Of a stretch of 64,000 bases of DNA, positions 1-12,300 are shown in pieces. The notes below the pieces were generated by a model. The model saw nothing but the letters and a program-made list of their open reading frames with translations, had not been told where the DNA came from and made no database searches. The DNA is from Membranipora membranacea (taxonomy: Eukaryota > Bryozoa > Gymnolaemata > Cheilostomatida > Membraniporidae). Where the stretch lies: the NCBI GenBank assembly GCA_914767715.1, contig OU612066.1, positions 9,365,001-9,429,000 of the forward strand, read 5' to 3'. Within the stretch, counting starts at the first letter, position 1. Every line of letters begins with the position of its first letter. The translations under genes were made by a program, and so were the position numbers.

Positions 1-1145
1 ATATTTGCATCACTTAAAAAACTAGTCCTACATTTGTTATAATCTTATGTCATTGTATCATTACACATATGTACAATTTTTTCTTAACTTCTATCTCATT
101 GTATTAAAATAGGGAACTGTGAGACATGTCAACCATGGCGCAAATCAAGTAGTCTGAGCCTCCCAGACTTTTGATCCCCCCTCCCCGCTCGACGGATGGA
201 TGGGGTTCTGAATAAGTCCCTGACGGGAAGCGGAGAATTTTCCATCCCGGGTTAGAAAGCAAATAAAATATCTAAAAATGAAAGTCTAAAAATACCTTGG
301 AACAAAACCGTGGTCAGGTGAGAAGAGCTATAGTGATTAGTGCTTATCTCCTCTCGATGTTTGAGAAGACAAATCCTATCAAAAAGAGGAAGGTTAGGGT
401 ATAGTTAGACTCGATCTTTGTGATGTTTGATGTTTGATTCAGTGAAAATCTATCTCTCAGCTTTCTTTATTATTATACATAAAAATGTGTTGAAAATATG
501 AGAAGGGTATGAAAATATCACAACCATGAGTTTTTCTTGGGTACAAAATTTCAATAATAATTATAATCGACAGTTTAGCATTATACAGGATTCACCTGCT
601 TTCTTCAGTAATAATCCTAGTACAGGTAAATCGTGATCATGTATGAGCCTCAAGGCAAGATCTATTTGTGCTAAATTTATAACTCTAGTTTGCCACACAT
701 TTTGATATTAGAACAAGTTTGATATTTCGATTTTAATATCGAGGAGAAGGCCCTTAGCTTAACTTTTGCTAAGCTGTTTTCAGATGAAGAGATAGGAAAT
801 GTTTGACTGATTCACAGACTGCTGCCCTCTGTTAAGTGCAGTAAATCAAATATCTAAAACGGACAAAGTTTCAGCGAGAAGTAGGGGAGGATCTCCTGGG
901 TCCACAGATAGGCCGCAGAGAAAGAAATTTCCTAATGATACATTTCGGTTTCAACCATCCAATATTCATTTTTAATTTTTTCTTCACCACTTGCCCTACC
1001 GACCTACATGATAACATAGAGCATGGTTACATATAATAGTACTCTTTACTTGAAGTGACAAATTTATACAATTGGGGCATTCAGCAGCAGGCATTGTCAT
1101 TGATGTGAATGACAGTCGATTTACATCATAAACTTTAACTTGCCA
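1..1145. other. Intergenic, no gene seen
   Basis: AT-rich DNA upstream of the BRI3-like gene with no convincing coding exon. Bases 151-200 are a GC-rich segment that recurs in inverted orientation at about 3510-3546 (see the repeat entries). The promoter of the BRI3-like gene should lie in the last few hundred bases, but I see no clear TATA or initiator that I would defend. Confidence 0.6.
151..200 (+). repeat. GC-rich dispersed repeat, copy A
   Basis: About 45 bases beginning AGTCTGAGCCTCCCAGACTT match, with a few substitutions, the reverse complement of bases 3510-3546. The segment contains a C-rich run and is much richer in G+C than its surroundings. It is probably one copy of an interspersed repeat; its ends are not defined. 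Confidence 0.6.
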
Positions 1146-2549
1146 ATGGCTGAACAAGGTGAGTAAGTTTTCATGAAGTTGGAAGTTTCCTTCTCCAAGA
1201 GGTGGTTTTTAAAGATGTTACTTCAGTGTAAGCTGGGTAACTCAAATCATTCAAATTTCTTTCCGATTTCGATTTTCTCACAAGTTCCCCTGAGCAGCAG
1301 TAATGACATTCACCTAACCAATTTTCAAGCAATAATTCAAACAATTTTACAGCCAGGAGTCAGGCAAACTTACTTTGAAGTTGCCATTGTATCAATCACG
1401 GCAGCAATCATTGAGCCGTTAGCTTGTTGTCACATCTGATGAAAATACAACATGTACAGCTTTTAGATTTTCATCTTTACTTTTGAAGAACAGAGCTGAC
1501 CTCTATAGAAGAGATGGTTTGAGTAGGGTAGTAATGGAAAATTTCTCCTTTAAATGCAAGGCAGTTGGTTCAGACTCTTGCTAATTCAAACAAAAATATT
1601 TGACTTGCTGGTCTTTCAATTGAGTGGCTACCCTGCAAGCATAAGCTCACAAAATTTCTGGAGACTGACAGCACAGAGAATATCTAACCTGAGTTTAGAT
1701 ATTTTTTGCCGATCAGTGCATTTTTGTTGTATCTACCCGGCAGGACTGATAACAGGGGTTATGGTCAAGAATTTCTAATTGAATATGAGTGATTTCTTGT
1801 TCTGTAGGTCAGCTGCAGGTTTATCAACCACCCGGTCAGTACCCACCACCAGGTCAGGCTTATCCCCCTCCAGGACAGTTCCCATTACCAGGAGTTTGCC
1901 CAAACTGTAAGGTATCGTACACCTGATTGTCTTGTCTGGAAAATCGCAGCATTTTTATTAATCACATTTATATCAAATTTACCATTATTGTTAGGCCATG
2001 GGTGACTGCTGGTGTAAATTTTTATTTGGCTACTTCTCTCACTTTAAAATTTGAGTTATACCAACATGGCCTTCGATTGAAATATGTCACACCATCACCT
2101 GATAATCTATCACGAAACAATTCATGTCTATTATCATTTCAAATGGTTTTCTTTCATTTTTTACTATGGTTAACCCTACAGCATTTTCTATGAATGTGCA
2201 ATATAAACCAGCACAACAAATATTCCATTTGAAGAGAGATCTGGTGTCATATCTTTACAACACGAAAACTTAAAAAAAATTTGATCCAATTTGCCTGCAG
2301 TCCGGTCATATCCGTTCTATTGGTGAGCGGGCGGCAGCCCAAACCCTGCACGCAGGCAAATTGGATCATTCTCGATCTAACTACGCCAGATAACTTTATT
2401 TGTAGACGGGTTATATGAGTGATAGCTATGGCTGCTATGCGATAGTTCTGGCTATCCTATGCTTCCCGCTCGGTATTCTCTGCTGTCTAGCTATGAGGGA
2501 GAAAAAATGTACCAACTGTCACTATGGCTATACCAAAAGCTTTTTCTAA
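1146..2549 (+). CDS. BRI3: BRI3-like (brain protein I3 family) small membrane protein
   Basis: Three coding exons, 1146-1158, 1808-1911 and 2406-2549, join in frame (phases 1 and 0) to an 86-aa protein. The first exon is only 13 nt and encodes MAEQ plus one base of a Gly codon; its ATG is the only start that fits the frame. Residues 6-33 are a Pro/Gly/Gln/Tyr-rich N-terminal tail. A CPNC pair (Cys35, Cys38) precedes a hydrophobic, Cys-containing membrane segment (about residues 47-69), followed by MREKKC and a second CTNC pair (Cys74, Cys77). This CxxC - hydrophobic - basic - CxxC layout is that of BRI3, a small lysosomal/endomembrane protein; the LITAF family has a related plan, but the short spacing and the FPLGILCCLAMR-type segment fit BRI3 better. 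AATAAA overlaps the stop region at about 2549-2556. The second intron holds a foldback repeat. Confidence 0.8.
2282..2368. repeat. Foldback (MITE-like) element, 87 bp
   Basis: Terminal inverted repeats of 17 bases (TGATCCAATTTGCCTGC and its exact complement) enclose about 53 bases of GC-richer DNA. The element lies in the last intron of the BRI3-like gene, 37 bases before the acceptor site. I see no convincing target-site duplication, so it may be an old MITE or a structural hairpin. Confidence 0.65.
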
Positions 2550-3477
2550 TAATAAACTAATACTGAAAGTTAAATCACAACTGAAATTAATTTTACATCA
2601 CTAGATTACAATACAAAATGTTGGTACAGTTCAGCTTAAAAGGTAACGTTCTGCCAATCACATATTCATAATAGAATATAGTAGATGCATTGGAACCGTG
2701 GATAAGAAAAACTACAATCATTAATGAGTTACATTCATAGTTTGTTCATCAGCACTGCCTAGCGCCTAAAACAAAGTTATCAATTAAAGGTCAACTCTCT
2801 CTAGTAGAAAGGTTTTTCCTGGTTATTTTTGTGTGGTTTGGATCTAACCATCCTTGCAATCCGTGGTCGAACTGTTTCAATGTGGTCAAGGGCATTTATA
2901 ACAGCAGATCTAGGTTTCAATTCCATCCGTTGACTGAAATCAAGCTCAATTCAATTCAACCAACCCCTCCCTCATCCAGTAGAAATGGAGCAACTCGATG
3001 AGGAGGCAAAGTAGGAAAATTTGACTGAGGAACCGGAAAAGAATATCGAACTTAAGCTGACCACTAAGTTCGAATGCAGGGCAAGAGTTTGAGAGCCTCA
3101 AACAAAGGAATATGCTGTCTTCTGTGGGTGTGAATAAAATGGCCAATTATGTTAGAGTGACAAGAGGTAAAAATGTTTTATCTCAAAAGGAGTTATCTGC
3201 TTAATTAGCAAGTAGAGATAACTTCACCTGTGGTTAAATGCAATAATTCCCACAATCTCAGTTGGGCACAAACTTTGTTTTGATTGAGGGTCAGTGACAA
3301 AATTATCATACTGATCTTAATATCTCAAAAACCAGATCTGCCGGTTTCAATAAAAAGCTAAATATCCAAAGCTTAAAAGCCAACCATTGTGCCAGGTTGA
3401 GATGAGATCATACTTATACATGTAGAAAAGTATAGAACGGACTAAAATAGAAAACCTTAATATTATATAATCCTACT

Positions 3478-3549
3478 TATGGGATGAGAACAGGGCCTCG
3501 CCGGGGGGCCGTCGGGCGAGGGGCAAAAGTCTGGGGGGCTCAGACTAGG
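3478..3549 (-). repeat. GC-rich dispersed repeat, copy B (inverted)
   Basis: Read on the minus strand, about 37-45 bases match bases 151-197 of this window, including the AGTCTGAGCC start, the CCCAGACTTTTG core and the following CGACGG. The segment contains two runs of C/G and sits alone in AT-rich DNA. Its boundaries are approximate. Confidence 0.55.
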
Positions 3550-4177
3550 TCTTTGGTAAATCATCAATAATCTTATGGTTTCTATACTCAATAAAGACCA
3601 ACTGTTCTCAACAGCTTGTACATAGTTTTGCTTGTTGAAAATTTGTGCTAAAATGATAATGTGAATCATACAACATAATGCTTTGGTTGAATTTGTGTGG
3701 TGATGTATATGGATACAAAGCTCACACCATTGCAATGCAGAAAAAATGACATTGTACCGGAAGCTGAGCAGGGCAAAATCGTTTTCAAGTGGTATCTCGA
3801 AGGGCAGTATGTGAGCAGATTAAGCACCCTCCCAAAAGAGGTAAACTTGTGTGAGCAATGGTCAAATAGGAGACAGTCTCGTGATTTTCAGCTAAGGAAT
3901 TGTAACATGTCACATTTTGTGTTGGAACCAAAACTGAAAACTTTGAAAGTAAAAAACATCGTCGTTTTAACTTCCCAAGGTCAGGAAAGGGTAAAATAAA
4001 AACGGCATCTGTTCAATTGTTTTCTACTTATGCAATGCTGTAATTAAGTTTTGTTTTGGGGAGGTTTTCAAATCTGAGAAATATGAAACAATTGTACGGC
4101 CAACCAAAAAGGGGATTATTGATATTTTGATAATTTTAAGTTGGTTTCAAAATATGATATAACTTATTAGTAAGAGG

Positions 4178-4215
4178 CATAGACTTAATATACTAAGTAA
4201 TATATTAAGTCTATG
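4178..4215. mobile_element. Micro-palindromic element, 38 bp, with 8-bp TSD
   Basis: A perfect inverted repeat with 15-base arms (CATAGACTTAATATA and complement) and an 8-base loop. It is flanked on both sides by the identical octamer GTAAGAGG (4170-4177 and 4216-4223). The same arms occur at 30669-30701 with a different loop and different flanking octamer, so this is a recurrent insertion and not a chance hairpin. The 8-bp duplication and CA...TG ends fit a minimal hAT-type element. Confidence 0.75.
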
Positions 4216-4423
4216 GTAAGAGGTGAAAATTTGCTGTTGCTATATTTTCTGTTTTTGGATGTATTGATTATTATTCATATATATTGACAATCTGAAGGGG
4301 CATAAATTGGAAATCTGCCCACATTTCATTCAGAAAACTTTCAAGCCCAACCTGCCAACCTGGCATCTAAGCTTGCAGAGTTCTTTCAAGTCACAGAGTC
4401 AAAGCATAGCTGCGTTGATGTGT

Positions 4424-4437
4424 GTTGCCATGGTAAC
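4424..4437. promoter_or_regulatory. RFX X-box-like palindrome upstream of the Hox gene
   Basis: GTTGCCATGGTAAC is close to the ideal dimeric RFX site (GTTGCCATGGCAAC), with one change in the right half. It lies 264 bases before the Hox4-like ATG in a locally GC-richer stretch. RFX sites usually mark ciliary or RFX-controlled genes; use by this Hox gene is inference. Confidence 0.45.
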
Positions 4438-4700
4438 CTGTGGGGGATTGAGATTGTGTGGTCTTCAAACCCGTTGACTACAACGACGCGGGAGTTGGCA
4501 ACAAAAAGCGATTTGTCATTATAGTTGGTTTCAGATTGGGCCAGCTACGCCTTCTATCAACACCTTTCTCGGTGAATACTCCAACAAGCTCATTATTTAT
4601 AGACTAATTTCTTTTTTATCAAGTAATTTATAATCAAAATTGAGTCAGTGACAACTATCATTACCTAGATCCTGGTGACATTATAATTAATATAACAACA

Positions 4701-7700
4701 ATGAGTACCTTTGTGATGGGACAACCGCCATTCTATGGCAGCACGACAGTGGATGGAGCCGTGGATTACACAAATCCTTACCTACACGTACCTCGCAGCA
4801 CAGAATACTACACAACCAGAAATCCAGCGTACTCTCCTCATGTATACTCTCCGCCAGTTACCTCAGAACCAGATAGAATCAGGTATGAAATTAATCAAAA
4901 CCTTAAATTGCGACCAGCTACAACTTTAAACTGTTGAAGAGTAGTTATGAGGAAGAACGATGTTGATATCTTTTTGCGAGTCAATTTGATTACTTTTTTT
5001 GTGGGAAAGGAAACTCCAGGAAGGAAGCTACTTTCGCTTGAAAAAAGTGATACCTCTCTGTGATAAAAAAAAATTATTACCAAATAATGTAAGGTTATGA
5101 AAATTATAATAAATTTGGAGGGCTGGTATTATGTTTTCTGTGTCTATTTGAAGCATTTCTTTGCAAAGTCATCCCAATATGATTTCCTTGACATCGCGTT
5201 TTGTTTTACCATAATTCAAATGTTGAGAAGTGTTGTTGTATACACATATATATGCGGTTCATTCAATATTCCTTGAAAGCTTGAAAATAAATATCAGCAA
5301 TCTTTTCTTGCAGTACCCTCTTATCTAACCAAACAAATGATTGAACCTCCCTTGCGACATCCTGAGTATTGGCAGTTTTATCAAACTCAGGCTTCTTTTG
5401 CTCTGATGTGTCAAAATCCTCATCTTCTGGTTCATATTGCCAGAATCTTTGACACAAGATTTTTTTGCACTTTCAGGTTTGATGGCAGTGACATAGCTAC
5501 CTCAGTGGGAGCATACCCGACCAGCACAGTACCGTCCGGTTATCACATGGTATACCCTACAACAGCATCAGCACCTCCTCATTCTGCAGTGTCTCCAGCT
5601 AGTAACCATGGTAAGTAAAAGTATATGATTCAATTTATTTTGTGTTCTTTACTGTAGATAGAATTGTCTTCTCGTTCCATATTGGAGAGCACATGCTGCT
5701 GCCGAAACACACTGATCTCGTGATATATGTATATCTCCGAGCATCAGTAGAGAATGTACTATTTCATTTAGTATGAGCACCATCACAAGGAATTTGGTGT
5801 GATGGCGTCAATTACGGGTGGATAATGTTTGGTACTGATACTAAATTGACTCTGAACAATCATAGATACAAATGTTACTAGTGTAGTCTCGATGGTAGTG
5901 TGATTATGAAATACAGTAATAATTGCTGACAAACTCAGCCTTTCTTTCAAACAGATTATTACAAAATTCATATCACAGTCTAGCTGCCTCAAACTGTAAA
6001 GTTTATTGTTCTGGGAGTTTCCTTAGTGGTTAATTTTAAAATCTGAGGCAGCTTAAGAGTGGTATGCATATTTAATCAATCTCTGGAAATCATGCTGAGT
6101 TCATGATGATGCTAGAAAGAAGATCATATGGTATGCCAATCAAGACAAACATGTTTTTATAGACTTGAACTGGTTGATTCGCCACTCATAATCAGAAAAC
6201 ATCTGGAAGGGCTTACTGGGCATTTTGAATTAGGTCTAAAACCTAGCTGGTGAATCACATCTAAATAATAATAACAACAACATGAAGGGTTGCTTCATCT
6301 AGATCTATAGAGTAGAGTACAAGAATGCACCATAGAGATACACAGTTATGCTTTGCCGAAATCGAGTTTGTCCAACTTGACCTTTGTTTTGATTGTGGGC
6401 ACGCCTCCTCTGGCTTAAAGCACTCTTCTCTGAAGGAAGATAATTTCTGCTGCAATGGCCCATTTTCAGTGAACACGAGCCCAACACCTGGGCGTGCACT
6501 TGCAGGTTATGCTAATACGACACAACCTGCGACATACAGCATGGTAGGCAAAATATAGAATTGTAACTCCAATAAATGTTGTGGTTTTGTCTGGGTGGGT
6601 ACTGGGAATTTAATTTGCATCTCTATGTTTATTGTTTTATCGGCAAATTAACTGGAAATTCTTTTGCAATTGCTCAATGAGCCTTTTTTTTAATGTTAAG
6701 GCTTCTTACAGGTAAGTTGAGTCATAATTTGAATAACGCAATTAATACCGGAAGTAGCTGGTAAAAGATTAAAGAAAGTGGATCCCACTTGCACTGAATA
6801 TATTAAGACCATGAAAGTGACTTCCAGTTACAGAAATAACATTTTGGGTCTATTTCAGAACTGAACAAAGATTTGGCATCGGTGCAGTTGAGGTCTTCTC
6901 AAATCACGTCAGTGTTAATCTTGCTCCACATTATTGTTTGCATGATATACCAGAAAAAGATATTTTAAGCAATTCAGGCAACGAATAGCACCAATAAAAG
7001 TACAAATACATTACCCATCTATGATACTAAAATTCAAAAGAAATGTTGAGAGAAAAATCAAACAGATTTTATTTTCTTTGGCAATCATGAAAGCCAAAGC
7101 CCATACACTGGGTGGCAAAGTTTAAATTACAAAATCTCTTCAAACATTAATAACTTGACTAGGAAAACAACACGCGGAACTCAGCTTGCCAGCAGCATAA
7201 TATTATGTTACTGTCAAATGTTAGACATGAGACATTCCGCACAGTAATGTAGGACAAACCATAATTGTTTAGTTGATCCTGTTTTTTTGGCCAAACCCAA
7301 CTAAAAAATTGCCTAGGCCAATTGCGAAATTGAAATCGTACAACTGTGTGATGATTTTGACAACCTGTGATAACCATTTTGTATTCTTTATTTTAGGCAT
7401 GCCAACCGGAGAGCCAACATCTAACACACCAACACCTACACCGAATGAAGGATTTAGCCCAGGTAGTAATGGCGGCAATGTCCCAGCAGTTATTTACCCT
7501 TGGATGAGGAGAATGCAGGCACCAGGTGTGTAAAGATATATTTACATATGAGTATTATGATGTATTATGTATATTATTATGATGTATAGAAACATGAATG
7601 AACAGAGATGCAATATATATAATTGAATGGATAGAAACATAAATACTGGCAATATTACAGCACATCCAAACAACAGTCAGGAAAATCTGGCCATCATTTC

Positions 7701-9305
7701 AACAGTAACAGATTTTCTAAGTTTCTAGATATCTGATCTCAATATTTGATCATGGCTGAAGCACTTCAGATAATCAGTGGCGTTAATTGGAAAGACCTGA
7801 CCTTGTAAGTCACAAACCTTGCCACAAAAAAACCTAAAATTTCATGGCTTTGTGGCGAAGGAGAATGGCAGGCTGAACATTCAGGCTTCCTCTTTTTTAA
7901 ATCCATGTAAATTGAAATCTTGTAACAATATGCAAATAATTATCCATGGACGTCTGCTATGCTTTGAAGTTTTATTCAATCAAAAATCAGAATTGTGATT
8001 CAATCCCGCCCGATACAAACCTGAAGCCGATACAAACCTGAAGCCGATACAAACCTGAAGCCGATGCAAACCTGAAGCCGATGCAAACCTGAAGCCGATA
8101 ACTGAATGGGAATTAATTGGCTGCAACCTCCAAAATTTTAATTCATGGATTTGATTGATTATCACCTTAGCACCGGTGAAGTGATTTTTAATTGACTGGA
8201 CTTTCATTGATAGTTTATGTTGGTTCTGTGATCTAATAGGTCTCATTTTTCATCCTCACAGCCGACCATCAATCTTTCATAGCAGTAATAATAGGAAGTT
8301 GATTGTGAGCGAACAGGTTAAACTCCTGCACAGACATGGTGATTAATCTTAATTCTAGTTTATTGGATAATACAGGATAAGCTCTGAATCCGTGGTCTTT
8401 ATATGCTCAAAGATTTACCTTAAGCTGATAAGATGTTAATCCAGCAGCCTAATATAGATCACAGTATGCATCGACTTGGGAAGACTTAGAAATAAATCAT
8501 GGGAATAGGCTGAGTTTATGTGAATAAGATCTGATCACCAAATGTGAATTGCGTCACATTTAGGTGTCAAGATCAATTTCTTATCACAATGTTTAAATTT
8601 TTACTGTTTCACTGGCTACATATTCAGCTGCAAGATAGTTAGAAGGGAAACGTGTCATATCAAAACAATACATACCATGAGTGGGGTGTCTGAAATGGAG
8701 ACGTCATCGTGTCAACATTTCTGCCAATTTTTTCTAGCCCATTTTATCCAAATTAACAAGCGGTTGACAGTCGGCTCAATCATTCTTATATTTATCTTAA
8801 TTCTGTACAAGATGTTTCAGTAAGATTTAGATTATTGCGGTCTTATCATCTGCCGTAGTTTCATTTTACAACTAGGGTATTTGTAGGCAAATTCTACTTA
8901 AATACCATCAAAAGCAAACAGCATCAAGAGTGTTTCCATATTCTATTTATGTTCCCACTCTCCTGTTTTATGCGTTCAATTGAATATTTGTCTTGTTTTT
9001 CAGCCACCACATTTGATGGAGATAATAAACGGACAAGGACAGCATACACACGGCAACAGGTGCTGGAGCTGGAGAAAGAATTCCACTATAACCGCTATCT
9101 GACCAGACGTAGGAGGATCGAAATAGCTCACACTCTGACCCTCAGTGAGCGACAAATAAAAATCTGGTTCCAGAATCGCAGAATGAAATGGAAGAAAGAT
9201 CACAAGATGTCCAGCTCTAAAGGCAGGTTACCAGAAATTAAAAGCCAGAGTTCCACAGGAACCGAGATGGACAATGAGGAATCTGATGGCGGCGATAGCC
9301 TCTAG
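4701..9305 (+). CDS. Hox4: Hox4/Deformed-like homeobox transcription factor
   Basis: Four coding exons, 4701-4882, 5477-5610, 7397-7525 and 9004-9305, join in phase (2, 1, 1) to 248 aa. The N-terminus starts [11 protein letters not shown] and is rich in Tyr, Pro, Ser and Thr. A YPWM hexapeptide lies at residues 139-142, just before the last intron. The homeodomain, about residues 156-215, carries [39 protein letters not shown] and [15 protein letters not shown], with Gln50 and Asn51. These residues are diagnostic of paralogy group 4 (vertebrate Hox4, fly Dfd). The C-terminal tail is short, acidic and Ser-rich, ending GGDSL. The protein should act in the nucleus as a DNA-binding axial patterning factor with PBC partners through YPWM. 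Most Hox genes have one intron; this one has two extra introns in the N-terminal part. A possible 38-nt cassette exon (6506-6543) would shift the frame. A minisatellite lies in the last intron. Confidence 0.93.
6506..6543 (+). other. Possible frame-shifting cassette exon in Hox4-like gene
   Basis: The 38-nt segment has a good acceptor (TTGCAG) and a plausible donor (GTAGGC), and would join in phase to the preceding exon, adding [13 protein letters not shown]. However, its length is not a multiple of three. Including it puts the next exon out of frame and meets a TGA before the homeobox. It is either not an exon or a regulated poison exon. Confidence 0.25.
8012..8100 (+). repeat. 17-bp minisatellite, about 5 copies
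   Basis: The unit GATACAAACCTGAAGCC is repeated head to tail five times (starts at 8012, 8029, 8046, 8063, 8080), followed by a partial unit. The last two full copies have GATG in place of GATA. It lies in the intron just before the homeobox exon and does not encode anything in the spliced gene. Confidence 0.9.
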
Positions 9306-12300
9306 TTTCCTAGCATTCATTTCAACATTTTTATCTGTGTTTATTATAAATATACACTCAAATCCGACGACTTAAAACGGCGCTCAACTCACAGTCCTCT
9401 TAACAAAATATTTATAGACTTCATATATACCGGTTACACTTTTGCTATTTTTAAGCCAGTTTTGCAAGCCTAAGGCTTCGAAATGATGCTCTTTACTCAG
9501 CATCAGGATCTCAAAATATTCCTCCTTCATGCGGATTAGCAAACACTCAACACTAAAACTGCTGATATTGCCAAAATTCATTCAACTAATAGAAGAAATC
9601 CTAATTTATTACCTTGCAAAATCTTCATCATGAATTTTACGCTATCTAGGTATCATTGTTCCAACATTCCAATATGACTCATAGATGATGAGGGAAATAA
9701 TACAGTATTGTTTTTTGGTCAGCTCTAAAGAGTATAACAAAGCATTTAAATGTTTATTTATTTAATACGTCATGATCTTACTGTAAATAATAATTCAGCC
9801 TTATTTAGCGAAGCCTTCACCTGTAAATACGTAATACATTTTTTATGTCAATATAAGAATAAATAAAACAGAAAGACACAAACTAAATACATACAAGAGA
9901 CTTTTCTAGCTCAAAGAATTTCAGACAAAGATATTTACGCTTGTCCGGATATGACAGTATCTTGAGTGATTTTTGAAAGGGTTGAAAAATGTCAGATTTC
10001 ACAGCCCACAGAATACTCTCTATGGCAACAAAAACAACAAACTGATCCGCTCGGATATATATATTTATCTTGACCCTCCTACGGCTGACCAAAAATAGGA
10101 AAATTGTCTTCTTTATTTCCCATTAAAGCAAAAGAATTTGGAATAATTATTTGTGAGGCTAATGCGGTCAAAATAGAAATGTACTTTTGAGATATGCATA
10201 AACAACTTCAACTTCTTGCACCGCTCAGGAACTATCCCGTAAACAGCAGTGCATATAATTAACTCGTATTCAAAGGGCCCAATAGTTATGTATGAGCCAT
10301 CCAGTATCCTTAGGCCCAGTTATCATCATACATAGAGGTATCAAGGTTCCACAGTTAAATGTGTGGGAAGGTACACCTGCTGTGTCAAATGCATTTTCTG
10401 ATAGATGAATCAAATACTTGTAAATAGGACAAAACTGCAAGGACATTCATATATCATATATCTACTACTTTTTTGGCATTGTAATAATTACCAAGGATGC
10501 TTTTCAAACTAAGCCTTGCATAGGGTATGGATGAAATCTGGATGTTTTCGTCATCACTTGGATGTCAAATGACCCAATCTTTTCAAAAAGTGGCGACAAA
10601 ATCATTTCTCTTTATGATGGAATTATTGAACAACGGATAAAAAAATGCTAATTGTTGTGCCATCATACATCATCAACAAGAATAGCCCCCCCCCCCCCCC
10701 CCAAGGTCATAATTTTGATCTCACTGGCCACGACATCACCGCACACAGCTTACCCAAGCCAGGAGAATTATTCATAACAATTACGTGTTGGTACCCGGCC
10801 ACACGCATCCCACTATAGACAGATTCCTTCAATTTGTATCGATTAAACTTCAAGGACAGGAGTAAAAATAATCAGTTTCCTAGTGTACTGCAGGTGCTTG
10901 TCTTTTTGGTTTGACGTAGGGGAGTTCGGCTTTTCTTAACTGATGTGAATTCTTAAAAACAGAAATGACAAGTGCAAGGTCACCATATAAGTTTAAAACA
11001 GCTCGAAATGTTATACAAGCTCGTAGGTTTTCAAAATTCTGACAAATTCTCTGAAATTTTAAGAATTTTTGATATTGAAGTTGCCCCTCAACCATAGGCT
11101 CCAAGTCTGCAGTGGAGGCAGACACTTCTATCCAGCCTCAAGTGATCTAGTAGTATAGTATGGATGATAGCTCATTTTTTTGTTGCCCATGCCTGAGGTC
11201 CATTATCTCCTCTGCTCTTCTGCTTCTACTTTCTGCAGGGGAGATAAACCTTGGGAAGACCCCATCAAGCTCAAAATTGAAATCATGTATGGTAGGTGTG
11301 GTGGTATTGCTATTCCAATGATACAAGAAAAGTACACATGTCATATCTGCTTCAAGTCAGACAATGCAGGGAGGCATGCTACAGCTTGGAAAAGTCAGCA
11401 TACCCTGAGTTCTCCTCATACAATCAAAACGCAGACCCAGATATTTTTACCAGTCAGGCGTTGAATCACAAATAAATATCACAGCAAAGATTTAAATACA
11501 CAGCTTTTTTATTGCCTGAACATCGAACAAAGCATTGGGTTCAATCATAAAATCAATTTGGTTTAATTATACTGGAAGAACAATCAAATTACCCCTCACA
11601 AGTGGTTTATGTAATGATATTGAATCAATGATTTTGATTGAGTAGTATGTAGGATTTAGCAAACAAATGGATTATTGTGTTCAAGTGGTCCAGATTGGTT
11701 TTAGCACCTATTCTTGAATTAACTCTATATTATTAGTATACCAAAACTCCGGCAGGCATGATTTTCCTGAGCAGCTTTTGTTCTTAGTCATTGAGTTTTG
11801 TGCTGATCGCCATGGAAACGAGAGACAATCAATCACGCTTAAACCACGTAAGCCTCTCACGGTGACAGACAGAGCTAATGGGAATGTAAACCGCAAAGTT
11901 AAAAATTCTCTCCCTCCGCTCATAGAGAGAGGTTTGCTTAATTACCATACTGCTAAGTCTGATTGATGGAGATTCAATTATTAGCTCTGAAACTGGGAAT
12001 GGTTGCCGCCTTATTCCTTCCTCAGGCGCTGAGCGTTTTATCCTCACTTCTCCTACCCAGCTCCAGACATTCAGTCTACCCTTGTGTTCAGTATGAGGGT
12101 AAAAACCAGGAGATGGGCTTCAAAGCACTTGTCAGCGCTTGTCAGCTAGACTTTCCTAACACAAAACTCAATTATCCACCTGTCCATCAAAACGAATATA
12201 AAGCCAGTTCGCTTTCGGACTTGCTCCTCGAGAATAATGGGGCTGTCAGGTGCTCGGTTTTTGAACAACTTTGATGGTTTTGCAATTTTTGCAAATCAAC

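Larger units (their letters stand above)
2550..4700. other. Intergenic between BRI3-like and Hox genes
   Basis: No convincing gene. It holds copy B of the GC-rich repeat (about 3510-3546, inverted), a micro-palindromic element (4178-4215), and close to the Hox start an RFX X-box-like palindrome (4424-4437). The last 300 bases, which are richer in CpG and G+C, are the likely Hox4-like promoter. Confidence 0.55.

Noticed and set aside
5980-6053. Inverted repeat AGCTGCCTCA ... TGAGGCAGCT as a possible miRNA precursor in Hox intron 2
   Set aside because: The arms are only 10-11 bp with a loop of about 50 bases that does not pair further. It is not a credible pre-miRNA.
11966-12274. 102-codon ORF with a hydrophobic start (MEIQLLALKLGM)
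   Set aside because: It is the longest open frame of the Hox-flanking desert, but has no family resemblance and no splice partners. Its composition could arise by chance in a GC-richer block.
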